DNA of 64,000 bases from Ascidia mentula (lineage: Eukaryota > Chordata > Ascidiacea > Phlebobranchia > Ascidiidae): NCBI GenBank assembly GCA_947561715.1, contig OX387203.1:13082001-13146000 (forward strand), given 5' to 3'. A program made the position numbers and the translations under genes. The stretch's first letter is position 1; the number at the start of each line of letters is the position of its first letter. Shown here one piece after another: positions 46,701-58,294 of the stretch. The notes beneath the pieces were generated by a model that saw nothing but the letters and a program-made list of their open reading frames with translations, did not search any database and was not told where the DNA came from.

Positions 46701-48591
46701 CGACATTCTATTTGAATAAGGTAAGCATCACGCCCTGTCCGGGCTGCTTTTTAACTACTTAATCGTTTGCAAAGACCCCCTGCCGTCGTTGCCGCGTCGA
46801 CGACGACTTGTGCTCATTATGCCCAATTACTGTACAGCGGCTAGGCTGCTTTTTTACTTGGGCGCGCATGATTTTATTTCTATGTGAATAAGTATAGGAG
46901 GTGGGAAATGCCCACCGTGTAGACCTCTGTCACAATAGAAATTGTGACGTCACAGAGCATGCTTGCTCACTATGCCCTATTGCTGTCCAGAGGCTAGGAT
47001 GCTCTCCTTGTCGATGCAAATGTGACAAATACGGCGGCACTCAGTGTTGAAAATTCCCATTCCACGTGCTTGCGATGTCCCAACCACTCAACGTGCCCAC
47101 CAGGCCAACCTCCGCCCCTCTCCCACCAGTCGACATTCTATTTGAATAAGGTAAGCATCACGCCCTGTCCGGGCTACTTTTTCACTACTTAATCGTTTGC
47201 AAAGGCCCCCCGCCGTCGTTGCCGCGTCGACGACGCCGGCTCGTGCTCATTATGCCCAATTACTGTCCAGCGGCAGGCATACTTTTCTGTCGTTGCAAGC
47301 GTGGTAATTACCGCTGCACTCTCAGTGTTGAAAATTGCCAATCCACGTGCTTGCCATGTGGCAACCACTCCAAGTGCCCACCAGGCCAAGCTCCGACCCT
47401 CTCCCACCAGTCGACATTCTATTTGAATAAGGTAAGCACCACGCCCTGTCCGGGCTACTTTTTAACTACTTAATCGTTTGCAAAGGCCCCCGCCGTCGTT
47501 GCCGCGTCGACGACGCCGGCTCGTGCTCATTATGCCAAATTACTGTCCAGCGGCAGGCATACTTTTCTGTCGTTGCAAGCGTGGTAATTACCGCTGCACT
47601 CTCAGTGTTGAAAATTGCCAATCCACGTGCTTGCCATGTGGCAACCACTCCAAGTGCCCACCAGGCCAAGCTCCGACCCTCTCCCACCAGTCGACATTCT
47701 ATTTGAATAAGGTAAGCATCACGCCCTGTCCGGGCTGCTTTTTAACTACTTAATCGTTTGCAAAGACCCCCTGCCGTCGTTGCCGCGTCGACGACGACTT
47801 GTGCTCATTATGCCCAATTACTGTACAGCGGCTAGGCTGCTTTTTTACTTGGGCGCGCATGATTTTATTTCTATGTGAATAAGTATAGGAGGTGGGAAAT
47901 GCCCACCGTGTAGACCTCTGTCACAATAGAAATTGTGACGTCACAGAGCATGCTTGCTCACTATGCCCTATTGCTGTCCAGAGGCTAGGATGCTCTCCTT
48001 GTCGATGCAAATGTGACAAATACGGCGGCACTCAGTGTTGAAAATTCCCATTCCACGTGCTTGCGATGTCCCAACCACTCAACGTGCCCACCAGGCCAAC
48101 CTCCGCCCCTCTCCCACCAGTCGACATTCTATTTGAATAAGGTAAGCATCACGCCCTGTCCGGGCTGCTTTTTAACTACTTAATCGTTTGCAAAGACCCC
48201 CTGCCGTCGTTGCCGCGTCGACGACGACTTGTGCTCATTATGCCCAATTACTGTACAGCGGCTAGGCTGCTTTTTTACTTGGGCGCGCATGATTTTATTT
48301 CTATGTGAATAAGTATAGGAGGTGGGAAATGCCCACCGTGTAGACCTCTGTCACAATAGAAATTGTGACGTCACAGAGCATGCTTGCTCACTATGCCCTA
48401 TTGCTGTCCAGAGGCTAGGATGCTCTCCTTGTCGATGCAAATGTGACAAATACGGCGGCACTCAGTGTTGAAAATTCCCATTCCACGTGCTTGCGATGTC
48501 CCAACCACTCAACGTGCCCACCAGGCCAACCTCCGCCCCTCTCCCACCAGTCGACATTCTATTTGAATAAGGTAAGCATCACGCCCTGTCC
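43768..48591 (+). repeat. AA' cassette cluster in block 2
   Basis: This is a second copy of the four-cassette cluster AA'BB, AA'B, AA'B, AA'BB, exactly 23,046 bp after the first. A' units begin at 44049, 45470, 46461 and 47452 and carry the same marker changes. The shared cluster shows that blocks 1 and 2 are copies of one larger unit and not independent mixtures of A and B. Confidence 0.85.
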
Positions 48592-51500
48592 GGGCTACTT
48601 TTTCACTACTTAATCGTTTGCAAAGGCCCCCCGCCGTCGTTGCCGCGTCGACGACGCCGGCTCGTGCTCATTATGCCCAATTACTGTCCAGCGGCAGGCA
48701 TACTTTTCTGTCGTTGCAAGCGTGGTAATTACCGCTGCACTCTCAGTGTTGAAAATTGCCAATCCACGTGCTTGCCATGTGGCAACCACTCCAAGTGCCC
48801 ACCAGGCCAAGCTCCGACCCTCTCCCACCAGTCGACATTCTATTTGAATAAGGTAAGCATCACGCCCTGTCCGGGCTGCTTTTTAACTACTTAATCGTTT
48901 GCAAAGACCCCCTGCCGTCGTTGCCGCGTCGACGACGACTTGTGCTCATTATGCCCAATTACTGTACAGCGGCTAGGCTGCTTTTTTACTTGGGCGCGCA
49001 TGATTTTATTTCTATGTGAATAAGTATAGGAGGTGGGAAATGCCCACCGTGTAGACCTCTGTCACAATAGAAATTGTGACGTCACAGAGCATGCTTGCTC
49101 ACTATGCCCTATTGCTGTCCAGAGGCTAGGATGCTCTCCTTGTCGATGCAAATGTGACAAATACGGCGGCACTCAGTGTTGAAAATTCCCATTCCACGTG
49201 CTTGCGATGTCCCAACCACTCAACGTGCCCACCAGGCCAACCTCCGCCCCTCTCCCACCAGTCGACATTCTATTTGAATAAGGTAAGCATCACGCCCTGT
49301 CCGGGCTACTTTTTCACTACTTAATCGTTTGCAAAGGCCCCCCGCCGTCGTTGCCGCGTCGACGACGCCGGCTCGTGCTCATTATGCCCAATTACTGTCC
49401 AGCGGCAGGCATACTTTTCTGTCGTTGCAAGCGTGGTAATTACCGCTGCACTCTCAGTGTTGAAAATTGCCAATCCACGTGCTTGCCATGTGGCAACCAC
49501 TCCAAGTGCCCACCAGGCCAAGCTCCGACCCTCTCCCACCAGTCGACATTCTATTTGAATAAGGTAAGCATCACGCCCTGTCCGGGCTGCTTTTTAACTA
49601 CTTAATCGTTTGCAAAGACCCCCTGCCGTCGTTGCCGCGTCGACGACGACTTGTGCTCATTATGCCCAATTACTGTACAGCGGCTAGGCTGCTTTTTTAC
49701 TTGGGCGCGCATGATTTTATTTCTATGTGAATAAGTATAGGAGGTGGGAAATGCCCACCGTGTAGACCTCTGTCACAATAGAAATTGTGACGTCACAGAG
49801 CATGCTTGCTCACTATGCCCTATTGCTGTCCAGAGGCTAGGATGCTCTCCTTGTCGATGCAAATGTGACAAATACGGCGGCACTCAGTGTTGAAAATTCC
49901 CATTCCACGTGCTTGCGATGTCCCAACCACTCAACGTGCCCACCAGGCCAACCTCCGCCCCTCTCCCACCAGTCGACATTCTATTTGAATAAGGTAAGCA
50001 TCACGCCCTGTCCGGGCTGCTTTTTAACTACTTAATCGTTTGCAAAGACCCCCTGCCGTCGTTGCCGCGTCGACGACGACTTGTGCTCATTATGCCCAAT
50101 TACTGTACAGCGGCTAGGCTGCTTTTTTACTTGGGCGCGCATGATTTTATTTCTATGTGAATAAGTATAGGAGGTGGGAAATGCCCACCGTGTAGACCTC
50201 TGTCACAATAGAAATTGTGACGTCACAGAGCATGCTTGCTCACTATGCCCTATTGCTGTCCAGAGGCTAGGATGCTCTCCTTGTCGATGCAAATGTGACA
50301 AATACGGCGGCACTCAGTGTTGAAAATTCCCATTCCACGTGCTTGCGATGTCCCAACCACTCAACGTGCCCACCAGGCCAACCTCCGCCCCTCTCCCACC
50401 AGTCGACATTCTATTTGAATAAGGTAAGCATCACGCCCTGTCCGGGCTACTTTTTCACTACTTAATCGTTTGCAAAGGCCCCCCGCCGTCGTTGCCGCGT
50501 CGACGACGCCGGCTCGTGCTCATTATGCCCAATTACTGTCCAGCGGCAGGCATACTTTTCTGTCGTTGCAAGCGTGGTAATTACCGCTGCACTCTCAGTG
50601 TTGAAAATTGCCAATCCACGTGCTTGCCATGTGGCAACCACTCCAAGTGCCCACCAGGCCAAGCTCCGACCCTCTCCCACCAGTCGACATTCTATTTGAA
50701 TAAGGTAAGCATCACGCCCTGTCCGGGCTGCTTTTTAACTACTTAATCGTTTGCAAAGACCCCCTGCCGTCGTTGCCGCGTCGACGACGACTTGTGCTCA
50801 TTATGCCCAATTACTGTACAGCGGCTAGGCTGCTTTTTTACTTGGGCGCGCATGATTTTATTTCTATGTGAATAAGTATAGGAGGTGGGAAATGCCCACC
50901 GTGTAGACCTCTGTCACAATAGAAATTGTGACGTCACAGAGCATGCTTGCTCACTATGCCCTATTGCTGTCCAGAGGCTAGGATGCTCTCCTTGTCGATG
51001 CAAATGTGACAAATACGGCGGCACTCAGTGTTGAAAATTCCCATTCCACGTGCTTGCGATGTCCCAACCACTCAACGTGCCCACCAGGCCAACCTCCGCC
51101 CCTCTCCCACCAGTCGACATTCTATTTGAATAAGGTAAGCATCACGCCCTGTCCGGGCTACTTTTTCACTACTTAATCGTTTGCAAAGGCCCCCCGCCGT
51201 CGTTGCCGCGTCGACGACGCCGGCTCGTGCTCATTATGCCCAATTACTGTCCAGCGGCAGGCATACTTTTCTGTCGTTGCAAGCGTGGTAATTACCGCTG
51301 CACTCTCAGTGTTGAAAATTGCCAATCCACGTGCTTGCCATGTGGCAACCACTCCAAGTGCCCACCAGGCCAAGCTCCGACCCTCTCCCACCAGTCGACA
51401 TTCTATTTGAATAAGGTAAGCATCACGCCCTGTCCGGGCTGCTTTTTAACTACTTAATCGTTTGCAAAGACCCCCTGCCGTCGTTGCCGCGTCGACGACG

Positions 51501-52540
51501 ACTTGTGCTCATTATGCCCAATTACTGTACAGCGGCTAGGCTGCTTTTTTACTTGGGCGCGCATGATTTTATTTCTATGTGAATAAGTATAGGAGGTGGG
51601 AAATGCCCACCGTGTAGACCTCTGTCACAATAGAAATTGTGACGTCACAGAGCATGCTTGCTCACTATGCCCTATTGCTGTCCAGAGGCTAGGATGCTCT
51701 CCTTGTCGATGCAAATGTGACAAATACGGCGGCACTCAGTGTTGAAAATTCCCATTCCACGTGCTTGCGATGTCCCAACCACTCAACGTGCCCACCAGGC
51801 CAACCTCCGCCCCTCTCCCACCAGTCGACATTCTATTTGAATAAGGTAAGCATCACGCCCTGTCCGGGCTACTTTTTCACTACTTAATCGTTTGCAAAGG
51901 CCCCCCGCCGTCGTTGCCGCGTCGACGACGCCGGCTCGTGCTCATTATGCCCAATTACTGTCCAGCGGCAGGCATACTTTTCTGTCGTTGCAAGCGTGGT
52001 AATTACCGCTGCACTCTCAGTGTTGAAAATTGCCAATCCACGTGCTTGCCATGTGGCAACCACTCCAAGTGCCCACCAGGCCAAGCTCCGACCCTCTCCC
52101 ACCAGTCGACATTCTATTTGAATAAGGTAAGCATCACGCCCTGTCCGGGCTGCTTTTTAACTACTTAATCGTTTGCAAAGACCCCCTGCCGTCGTTGCCG
52201 CGTCGACGACGACTTGTGCTCATTATGCCCAATTACTGTACAGCGGCTAGGCTGCTTTTTTACTTGGGCGCGCATGATTTTATTTCTATGTGAATAAGTA
52301 TAGGAGGTGGGAAATGCCCACCGTGTAGACCTCTGTCACAATAGAAATTGTGACGTCACAGAGCATGCTTGCTCACTATGCCCTATTGCTGTCCAGAGGC
52401 TAGGATGCTCTCCTTGTCGATGCAAATGTGACAAATACGGCGGCACTCAGTGTTGAAAATTCCCATTCCACGTGCTTGCGATGTCCCAACCACTCAACGT
52501 GCCCACCAGGCCAACCTCCGCCCCTCTCCCACCAGTCGAC

Positions 52541-52577
52541 ATTCTATTTGAATAAGGCAAGCATACGTGTTCTGACC
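52541..52577 (+). pseudogene. SL RNA gene interrupted by LINE copy 2
   Basis: The exon (52541-52556) is intact. The donor is GC and the sequence after it is altered exactly as at copy 1, including the one extra base. The 3' arm of the gene resumes at 58295. Sharing a private altered flank means either that both loci descend from one insertion or that the altered bases are part of the element. Confidence 0.8.
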
Positions 52578-52609
52578 TCTATTCAGCTATATTGCAAATT
52601 ATTTGAGTC

Positions 52610-52618
52610 TATATAAAA
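52610..52618 (+). promoter_or_regulatory. Possible TATA box of LINE copy 2
   Basis: TATATAAAA is at the same place as in copy 1. Acceptor-like AG sites follow at 52630 and 52655. The same doubts apply about whether a TATA promoter inside the leader could preserve the element's 5' end. Confidence 0.38.
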
Positions 52619-52667
52619 CAGTGATTTCAGCCAGTCTTACAAGTTTTCGTCTTAGTTTTTCTGGTTA

Positions 52668-54431
52668 ATGATCTGTTGTAGACTATCTGAGGCCACTGCG
52701 CAAAGCCAGCCCAGCCCTTCTAAGGGCTGCTTTTTGTTTGAAAGGAGAGGTGAGCTGCCAGTGGCCAGCCCGTGCGATTTTGTTGGAGACGCACAAAAGG
52801 CAGTGAAAATTATGAACTACGCGCAAGCGTTAGCTTCCCGGCCTGTTGTTTCGGCCGGAACTGTGCAAGCGGTCGATCCTTTCGATACCGACCCTAATTT
52901 GGATGTCGAAGCCCGTTTTAATCCAGGGCTGAAGAAGCCAGAACTTTATAAGCTGCTAAAACAGCTTAAAATCAGTATTCGATCTTTGGAGGGCGTAATT
53001 CCCTACCCAAATGGCAAAGTTCTCTTTAACTGCAGTTCCGCAGAAAAAGCTAAAGAGCTTGCCGCCAGTATTAGAGCAAGTGGCAAGGCGGTCTATGCCA
53101 ACGCCCATTGCGATGATGAGATACGGGTGTTTCTTTCTAAAGTTCACCCGCGCATAAAAATGTCGGCATTGCTAAATTACATGTCGAAATACGCCCCAGT
53201 CAAGAAAGGGTGGAAAGTATATGACGACGAGAGCGTCTATGGCGGCAAGCGGGTCATTATTATGAAGAACTCTGTTTTGGCCCAAAATCACATTCCCGAG
53301 CGCCTGCGTCTGGGCAAAAAAGTCATCGAAGTCACTTATGAAGGGCAGCCCAAAAAGTGCGATTTTTGCCATGAAATGGGCCACGTGAAACGCGAGTGCC
53401 CAAGTTTCGCAAATCATGTAGAAGAGCGAAAAGCGGCTGCAGCCGCAGATAAAGACGCAGGCGCGAAAAAGCAGCAAGTCAAAGATAAGAGCGAGTCGGC
53501 GTTGGCGGGCGCAGGTGCGCTCGTCGCAACGCTCGACGAGAAGGCGCCAGAGGCGGCTGATAAGGCCGTCCCGACGCAAAATGCGAAGACCTCAGAGGCA
53601 GCTGATAAGGCCGCCCCGACGCAAAATGCGAAGGCTCCAGAAACGGCCGATAAAGTCGTTACAACTCCAGGTGTGACACGTGAAGTCACACCTGTGAATA
53701 AGAAAGATGTGGCAGCTGTTGCCACTGAAGATGCGCCGCCAACCGTGACAGCTGACGTCACGGGAAGCGGCGCGAAGTCTACAGAGGCGCTTACAACCTC
53801 TAGCGCCCCAACGCCCAATGTTGGCGAAGAAAAGAAGACACCAGAGGCGGTACAACACAGTATGCAGCAGCCCGAGTTGGCTGACACCGCTACAACTTCC
53901 AACAACAACAACAACAAGACTTCAGAGGCGCAATCACCATCTAGCGCCCCACCGTCCAATGTTGACAAACAAAACAAGACACCAGAGGCGGTACGTCGCA
54001 GTATCCTGCAGCCCGTGTTGGCTGACACCGCCCCAACGTCAATTGTTTCAATGGATGCACCCAACCATCCAATGGCGTCATCCACACCAAAACCAACCAA
54101 GCGGGACAACCAAGGGTTTACCACGGTACGATCCCGCAAACGAAAGAACAGCGCAACGCCTTCACCCCCAAAGAAGACATCATGCTGCCACACAGCATAT
54201 GCAGGCAAGGATATGAAATGTTTATGTGGCACAGCACATTTTCAATGTCGCTGTGGCAATTGGGCTGCGGAAGAAGCCTACCTTAGCCCTTCACGTTGCA
54301 CAAATAAAAAGTGTCAACGCCTGCTGATAAGCTGCACTTGTGGCGTCACGTACAATCTAATGCCCGGGGAGAAAATAGTTTGTAATTGTAAAGTTATAAT
54401 CCCCAACGATTTTAATTCAACATTTTATTGA
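52668..54431 (+). CDS. LINE ORF1: gag-like RNA-binding protein (copy 2)
   Basis: The 587-aa product is identical to that of copy 1. The zinc knuckle is C231-x2-C234-x4-H239-x4-C244, the Thr/Pro/Ala-rich repeat region lies at DNA 53544-53678 and 53778-54047, and the 12-Cys tail begins at residue 506. The alternative start, Met49, is at 52812. No frameshift or stop interrupts it, so the copy looks either recent or homogenised with copy 1. Confidence 0.85.
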   Translation: MICCRLSEATAQSQPSPSKGCFLFERRGELPVASPCDFVGDAQKAVKIMNYAQALASRPVVSAGTVQAVDPFDTDPNLDVEARFNPGLKKPELYKLLKQLKISIRSLEGVIPYPNGKVLFNCSSAEKAKELAASIRASGKAVYANAHCDDEIRVFLSKVHPRIKMSALLNYMSKYAPVKKGWKVYDDESVYGGKRVIIMKNSVLAQNHIPERLRLGKKVIEVTYEGQPKKCDFCHEMGHVKRECPSFANHVEERKAAAAADKDAGAKKQQVKDKSESALAGAGALVATLDEKAPEAADKAVPTQNAKTSEAADKAAPTQNAKAPETADKVVTTPGVTREVTPVNKKDVAAVATEDAPPTVTADVTGSGAKSTEALTTSSAPTPNVGEEKKTPEAVQHSMQQPELADTATTSNNNNNKTSEAQSPSSAPPSNVDKQNKTPEAVRRSILQPVLADTAPTSIVSMDAPNHPMASSTPKPTKRDNQGFTTVRSRKRKNSATPSPPKKTSCCHTAYAGKDMKCLCGTAHFQCRCGNWAAEEAYLSPSRCTNKKCQRLLISCTCGVTYNLMPGEKIVCNCKVIIPNDFNSTFY

Positions 54432-54488
54432 ATTGAATAAGCCACCCTCCAATTATTGCCACCCATTTTTTGTTTTTGTGTTTTCTTT

Positions 54489-57400
54489 ATGAATACAATG
54501 GCGTCCTTTTTGAAAATTTGCACCCTTAACGTTAACGGCCTAGGCCAGGCACCTAAGAGAAGAGCCCTGTTCCGGTACCTTTCCTCTTTGAACTTTGACC
54601 TTGTTTGCCTCCAAGAAACTCACTCTACTCCCCAAACCGAATCCCTGTGGAAGTCCGAATGGACTTCTGGCCCCATCCTCTTAAACTCGGCACCTCCGAC
54701 AGGCTATGCCCAAGGTGGTGTCGCAGTTCTTCTAAACTCCTCCACACTTCAAATTCTCAATTCATTTTCTGACTCTGCCGGTCGCATTATTGCGGCCGAC
54801 ATCTCAACCCTAACCCATACCTTCCATTTAGTTAACGTTTACGCCCCCTCTGGAGCTGATAAAATAACCCTACGCAATAATTTCTTTGACTCCCTCTACC
54901 CTTATTTAACTTCACCCCACCCCCTAATTCTGGCCGGCGATTTTAATTGCGTCCTAAACCCAACCCTCGATAAATATCCCCCTGTTCAATCACGCCGGCC
55001 CAGCCCCCCTTTAATTAATTTATTATCCACCTTCAACCTCCAAGACTCCTTTCGTGCTCTTTATCCCTCCCTTTGCCAATTCTCCCGTCGCGCCCCTGGT
55101 ACCCAATCCCGAATAGACAGAGTTTATATTTCCCCTCCATTGATCCCTAAGCAACATACCTTTACTCCATGCCCCTTCTCCGACCATGATTTAGTTACCC
55201 TCACCCTCAACATCATTTCCTCTCCTCCCAGGGGCAAAGGCTCCTGGAAGAATAACACATCTACCCTCCTTGACCCTGACTTTCAAATAGATTTATCCCA
55301 ACATTACCCCCTCTGGCAAACCTTAGGTCCCTTACACCCCAATCCCATGGACTTCTGGCTCACCCTGAAAACTAAAATTAAATCCCTCATCCAAGCCCAT
55401 TCAAAACGTTTAGCACAATCCCACCGCACCGAAACCCTCCTCCTTCACCAGCAGTTCGAATCCTCCCGCCAAAAAGTGAATGATTACCCGACCCCACAAA
55501 ACTTAGCCCAATTCCAATCCCTCAAAAAGTCCCTAAATAATACATACCTTTCCAATGCCCGCTCCTCACTTATGAAATCCCTCTCCTCCGATCCTCAATT
55601 CAAAAACATAGCCGATAAAACTCTCTATTCCCAGCTTTTCCCTTCACGTCGCAAAACCCCCATCCTCGAATTTCAAGACCCCCATGGACTCCCTCTCACA
55701 ACCCCCAAGGAAATACTAGAACACACCCGCAAATTTTACACAGACTTATACACATCCCAACAACTTCCCTTGCCGCCCCCCAGTGACCAATTTGCCCAAC
55801 TTCCTTCCAAATTAATCCCTGATCAGTACCTAGATTCCCTCTCAGCCCCCATCACAATGTCCGAAGTAAAAAAAGCCCTTTCCCTCTTTTCCCCTAACAA
55901 AACCCCCGGGCCCGATGGGCTCAGCATCGAGTTTTATACTCGTTGCTGGGACCTAATCGGGTCCGACCTTACCCAAGCCCTTAACTTCTCCTACCAAAAC
56001 GCCTATACCCCATTGGAATTTAATCTCGGCCATATAACAATTATTCACAAGAAAAACGACCCCACCCTTTTGACCAATTACCGCCCTATTTCTTTACTTA
56101 ATACCGACCTCAAAATCCTTCATAAAATCCTTAACCTCCGTATCAAGCCCTTTATCACTTCAATACTCTCCCAAAACCAATTTGCTACCCCCGGATCCTC
56201 TACCTCAGACGCAACCACACTTCTTCGCGACTTACACTCTCACGCTTCCTCAATCAATTCGAACACATTTTTCGTTTCTCTCGATTTTCAAAAAGCCTTT
56301 GACTCTATTTCCTTCCCATGGTTACTCCTTCAATTAAATCTTAAACGCTTTCCCCCTCTCTTTACTCAATATCTTTCTGCTCTTCACTCCAGCGCCCACT
56401 CCCGGGTCTTCGTCAATGGCTTCGCCACAAGGGATTTTCCCATCAGGAGAGGTGTCAGACAAGGAGACCCCCTTAGTCTGAACCTCTTCCTGATTGCTTT
56501 AGACCCGTTACTCGTTGCCCTCCAAAACACCCCCTCTATCATTTCGACCCCTGTGCCATGCCGCAATATTCCCAAGGCAATTGCTTACGCCGATGACGTC
56601 ACCCTCGTGGTGGCGCATCGGCAGTCCCTCTGTAACGCCCTGTCACTTATTAATAAATTTTCTAAATTCACCGGTCTTAAACTGAACCCCGCAAAAACAG
56701 AAGCAATTGCCATCCTCCACCCTCTCTCAGACGACCCCCTTTTAAATCAAATTAAATGGAACCCGGACAAAATTACACCGTTAAATATTCCCATCGGCGC
56801 ACCCTCAGTTATAAAAGCGGCCTGGCACAAAGCAATTTCCTCTTTGCAAACCCGCGCCAAATCTATTAGCAACCCCTTTCTCACTTTCGATTCTAAATGC
56901 ATTCTCTCTAAAACTTTACTCTTACCCGAAATTTCCTATTTGGCTAAAATTTACCCCCTACCACCCCAGCAACGAGAGCGGGTCGACGGCATTGTGGCAA
57001 GCTTTGTCGGAGGCCCAAATTTACCAACTTTGCCCATCAACATCCTGGCAGCCCGCCGTGACCTTGGTGGTTACGGCGCGGCAAATCTACCCCTCTATGC
57101 TGACCTATCCATTCTCTTTTCTGTCAAAAATTACTATAAACATCGAATCTTGGACACCCCAACAACTCCCCAACTCTCCCTCTTGGAATATAATCTCGGC
57201 CTCCCCCTCTCAAATTTATACAGCCTCAGACTAAGAAATAACCTCCCCCACGCCACAACACCCTCCACTCACTATCAACATATTCTCTCCCTGATCAATT
57301 CCTTTCGTCCCTCCGAACAAGAACTGCTTTGTCCCAAATCCAAACCCCTTTACACCAGATTAATAAATGATTCCCAGCATCCCTTTTTCCACACCGACTG

Positions 57401-57923
57401 GTCCCAAATTCATCACCCCATCTTTCCCAATTACCTCAAAACATTCAACTATAGATTAGTCCACAAAATCCTCCCCCTGAAATGTCAGAAGTCCTACCTT
57501 CCCCTAGACTTAGACCCCCAATGCCACCTATGCAATTACCCCCTGGAAACCTTTAGCCACCTTTTTCATACCTGCCCCACTGTACAGCCACTTTTATCCC
57601 TTGTTAAAAACACCCTAAATTCCCTCCTTAATAACACCTTTACATATTTCGACACCCCCAGTTATCTAACTTTCCCTAAAACCCCCCTGTCAGACAACCC
57701 ATACTCCTCAACCCTTGTAGCTCTATTAAATACATCCCTCACCCACACCATTTGGAAGACTCGTAATCGCATTAAACACGACCCCCGCCCTTTAATTAAC
57801 GTATCCCAACACCTGATCCGGACCCTGAAACACACTATGAACTTTCGACTTACTTTACAACGGAGCAGGTCAAATGCCGACCTCGAAGGTGTCTTGGCCG
57901 ACGTCGTCCAGTATTTAATTTAA
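54489..57923 (+). CDS. LINE ORF2: APE endonuclease and reverse transcriptase (copy 2)
   Basis: The product has 1144 aa from ATG 54489 (ATG 54498 is the alternative) and is identical to copy 1. The APE residues E43, D151, N153, D232 and H233, the RT residues D599 and Y700-A-D702-D703, and the C-terminal knuckle C1012/C1015/H1024/C1029 are all kept. By sequence it should be an active enzyme; expression cannot be judged. It begins 57 nt after the ORF1 stop, in the same frame. Confidence 0.92.
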   Translation: MNTMASFLKICTLNVNGLGQAPKRRALFRYLSSLNFDLVCLQETHSTPQTESLWKSEWTSGPILLNSAPPTGYAQGGVAVLLNSSTLQILNSFSDSAGRIIAADISTLTHTFHLVNVYAPSGADKITLRNNFFDSLYPYLTSPHPLILAGDFNCVLNPTLDKYPPVQSRRPSPPLINLLSTFNLQDSFRALYPSLCQFSRRAPGTQSRIDRVYISPPLIPKQHTFTPCPFSDHDLVTLTLNIISSPPRGKGSWKNNTSTLLDPDFQIDLSQHYPLWQTLGPLHPNPMDFWLTLKTKIKSLIQAHSKRLAQSHRTETLLLHQQFESSRQKVNDYPTPQNLAQFQSLKKSLNNTYLSNARSSLMKSLSSDPQFKNIADKTLYSQLFPSRRKTPILEFQDPHGLPLTTPKEILEHTRKFYTDLYTSQQLPLPPPSDQFAQLPSKLIPDQYLDSLSAPITMSEVKKALSLFSPNKTPGPDGLSIEFYTRCWDLIGSDLTQALNFSYQNAYTPLEFNLGHITIIHKKNDPTLLTNYRPISLLNTDLKILHKILNLRIKPFITSILSQNQFATPGSSTSDATTLLRDLHSHASSINSNTFFVSLDFQKAFDSISFPWLLLQLNLKRFPPLFTQYLSALHSSAHSRVFVNGFATRDFPIRRGVRQGDPLSLNLFLIALDPLLVALQNTPSIISTPVPCRNIPKAIAYADDVTLVVAHRQSLCNALSLINKFSKFTGLKLNPAKTEAIAILHPLSDDPLLNQIKWNPDKITPLNIPIGAPSVIKAAWHKAISSLQTRAKSISNPFLTFDSKCILSKTLLLPEISYLAKIYPLPPQQRERVDGIVASFVGGPNLPTLPINILAARRDLGGYGAANLPLYADLSILFSVKNYYKHRILDTPTTPQLSLLEYNLGLPLSNLYSLRLRNNLPHATTPSTHYQHILSLINSFRPSEQELLCPKSKPLYTRLINDSQHPFFHTDWSQIHHPIFPNYLKTFNYRLVHKILPLKCQKSYLPLDLDPQCHLCNYPLETFSHLFHTCPTVQPLLSLVKNTLNSLLNNTFTYFDTPSYLTFPKTPLSDNPYSSTLVALLNTSLTHTIWKTRNRIKHDPRPLINVSQHLIRTLKHTMNFRLTLQRSRSNADLEGVLADVVQYLI

Positions 57924-57964
57924 ACCCATCCCCCGGGCAACCAACACATACATCATATCAAATT

Positions 57965-58162
57965 TGTCGTCTGCAACACTCTGAATTATTCCGTAATTTT
58001 GTCGTCCCCAATAGTGTATTGTCTTTTTTTCTCGTGCAGCGTCCTTGTCGTCTGCAACTGTATAATTTTTTCGTAAATTCCGGTCGTCTTTATTAGTGTA
58101 TTTTTTCGTGCAGCGCCCTCGGCGTCTGTAACTGTATTTTTCATTGTGCCTTTTCGTCTCGC
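57965..58162 (+). repeat. Degenerate ~80-bp tandem repeats in the LINE 3' UTR (copy 2)
   Basis: Two and a half imperfect copies begin at 57965, 58046 and about 58120, matching copy 1. No coding frame or recognised motif is seen in the rest of the 3' UTR before the terminal stem-loop. Confidence 0.62.
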
Positions 58163-58260
58163 CAATTATTGTACCCTTTTGTTTACTTTCCGCCCTCTTT
58201 TTAATGAATTTCTCCCCATTTCCCTCCTTCCCTTTAACAATTTTGTGTGATATTCGTGGT

Positions 58261-58286
58261 GGCGGCTGTTAGCCCGCCCGAATAAA
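58261..58286 (+). terminator. Terminal stem-loop and AATAAA of LINE copy 2
   Basis: The arms are GGCGGCT (58261-58267) and AGCCCGCC (58271-58278), with AATAAA at 58281-58286, as in copy 1. The SL gene's 3' arm GGGCTACTTTTT begins at 58295 with no A-tail between. Confidence 0.55.
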
Positions 58287-58294
58287 ATAGAAAT

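Larger units (their letters stand above)
29531..52577 (+). repeat. SL RNA gene array, block 2 (about 23 kb)
   Basis: There are 26 cassettes and 64 SL exons, the last exon in a LINE-broken gene. Starts are: AB 29531, 30242; ABB 30953; AB 32094, 32805, 33516, 34227; ABB 34938; AB 36079, 36790; ABB 37501; AB 38642, 39353; ABB 40064; AB 41205; ABB 41916; AB 43057; AA'BB 43768; AA'B 45189, 46180; AA'BB 47171; AB 48592; ABB 49303; AB 50444, 51155, 51866. The AB-AB-ABB triplet at 36079-38641 is followed by a second one at 38642-41204; block 1 has it once (15596-18158). One base change was noticed, G to T at 40550. Confidence 0.87.
52578..58294 (+). mobile_element. Non-LTR retrotransposon (LINE, L1/Tx1-like), copy 2
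   Basis: This is the second full-length copy, 49,247 bp downstream of the first, with the same length, ends and orientation. It sits at the same point of an SL RNA gene. Both ORFs are open and their translations match those of copy 1 throughout. The flanking cassettes also match (ABB-AB-AB-AB before, AB-AB-ABB-AB-AB-AB after). It is therefore best read as part of a large segmental duplication and not as a separate insertion, unless the assembly has duplicated it. Confidence 0.87.
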
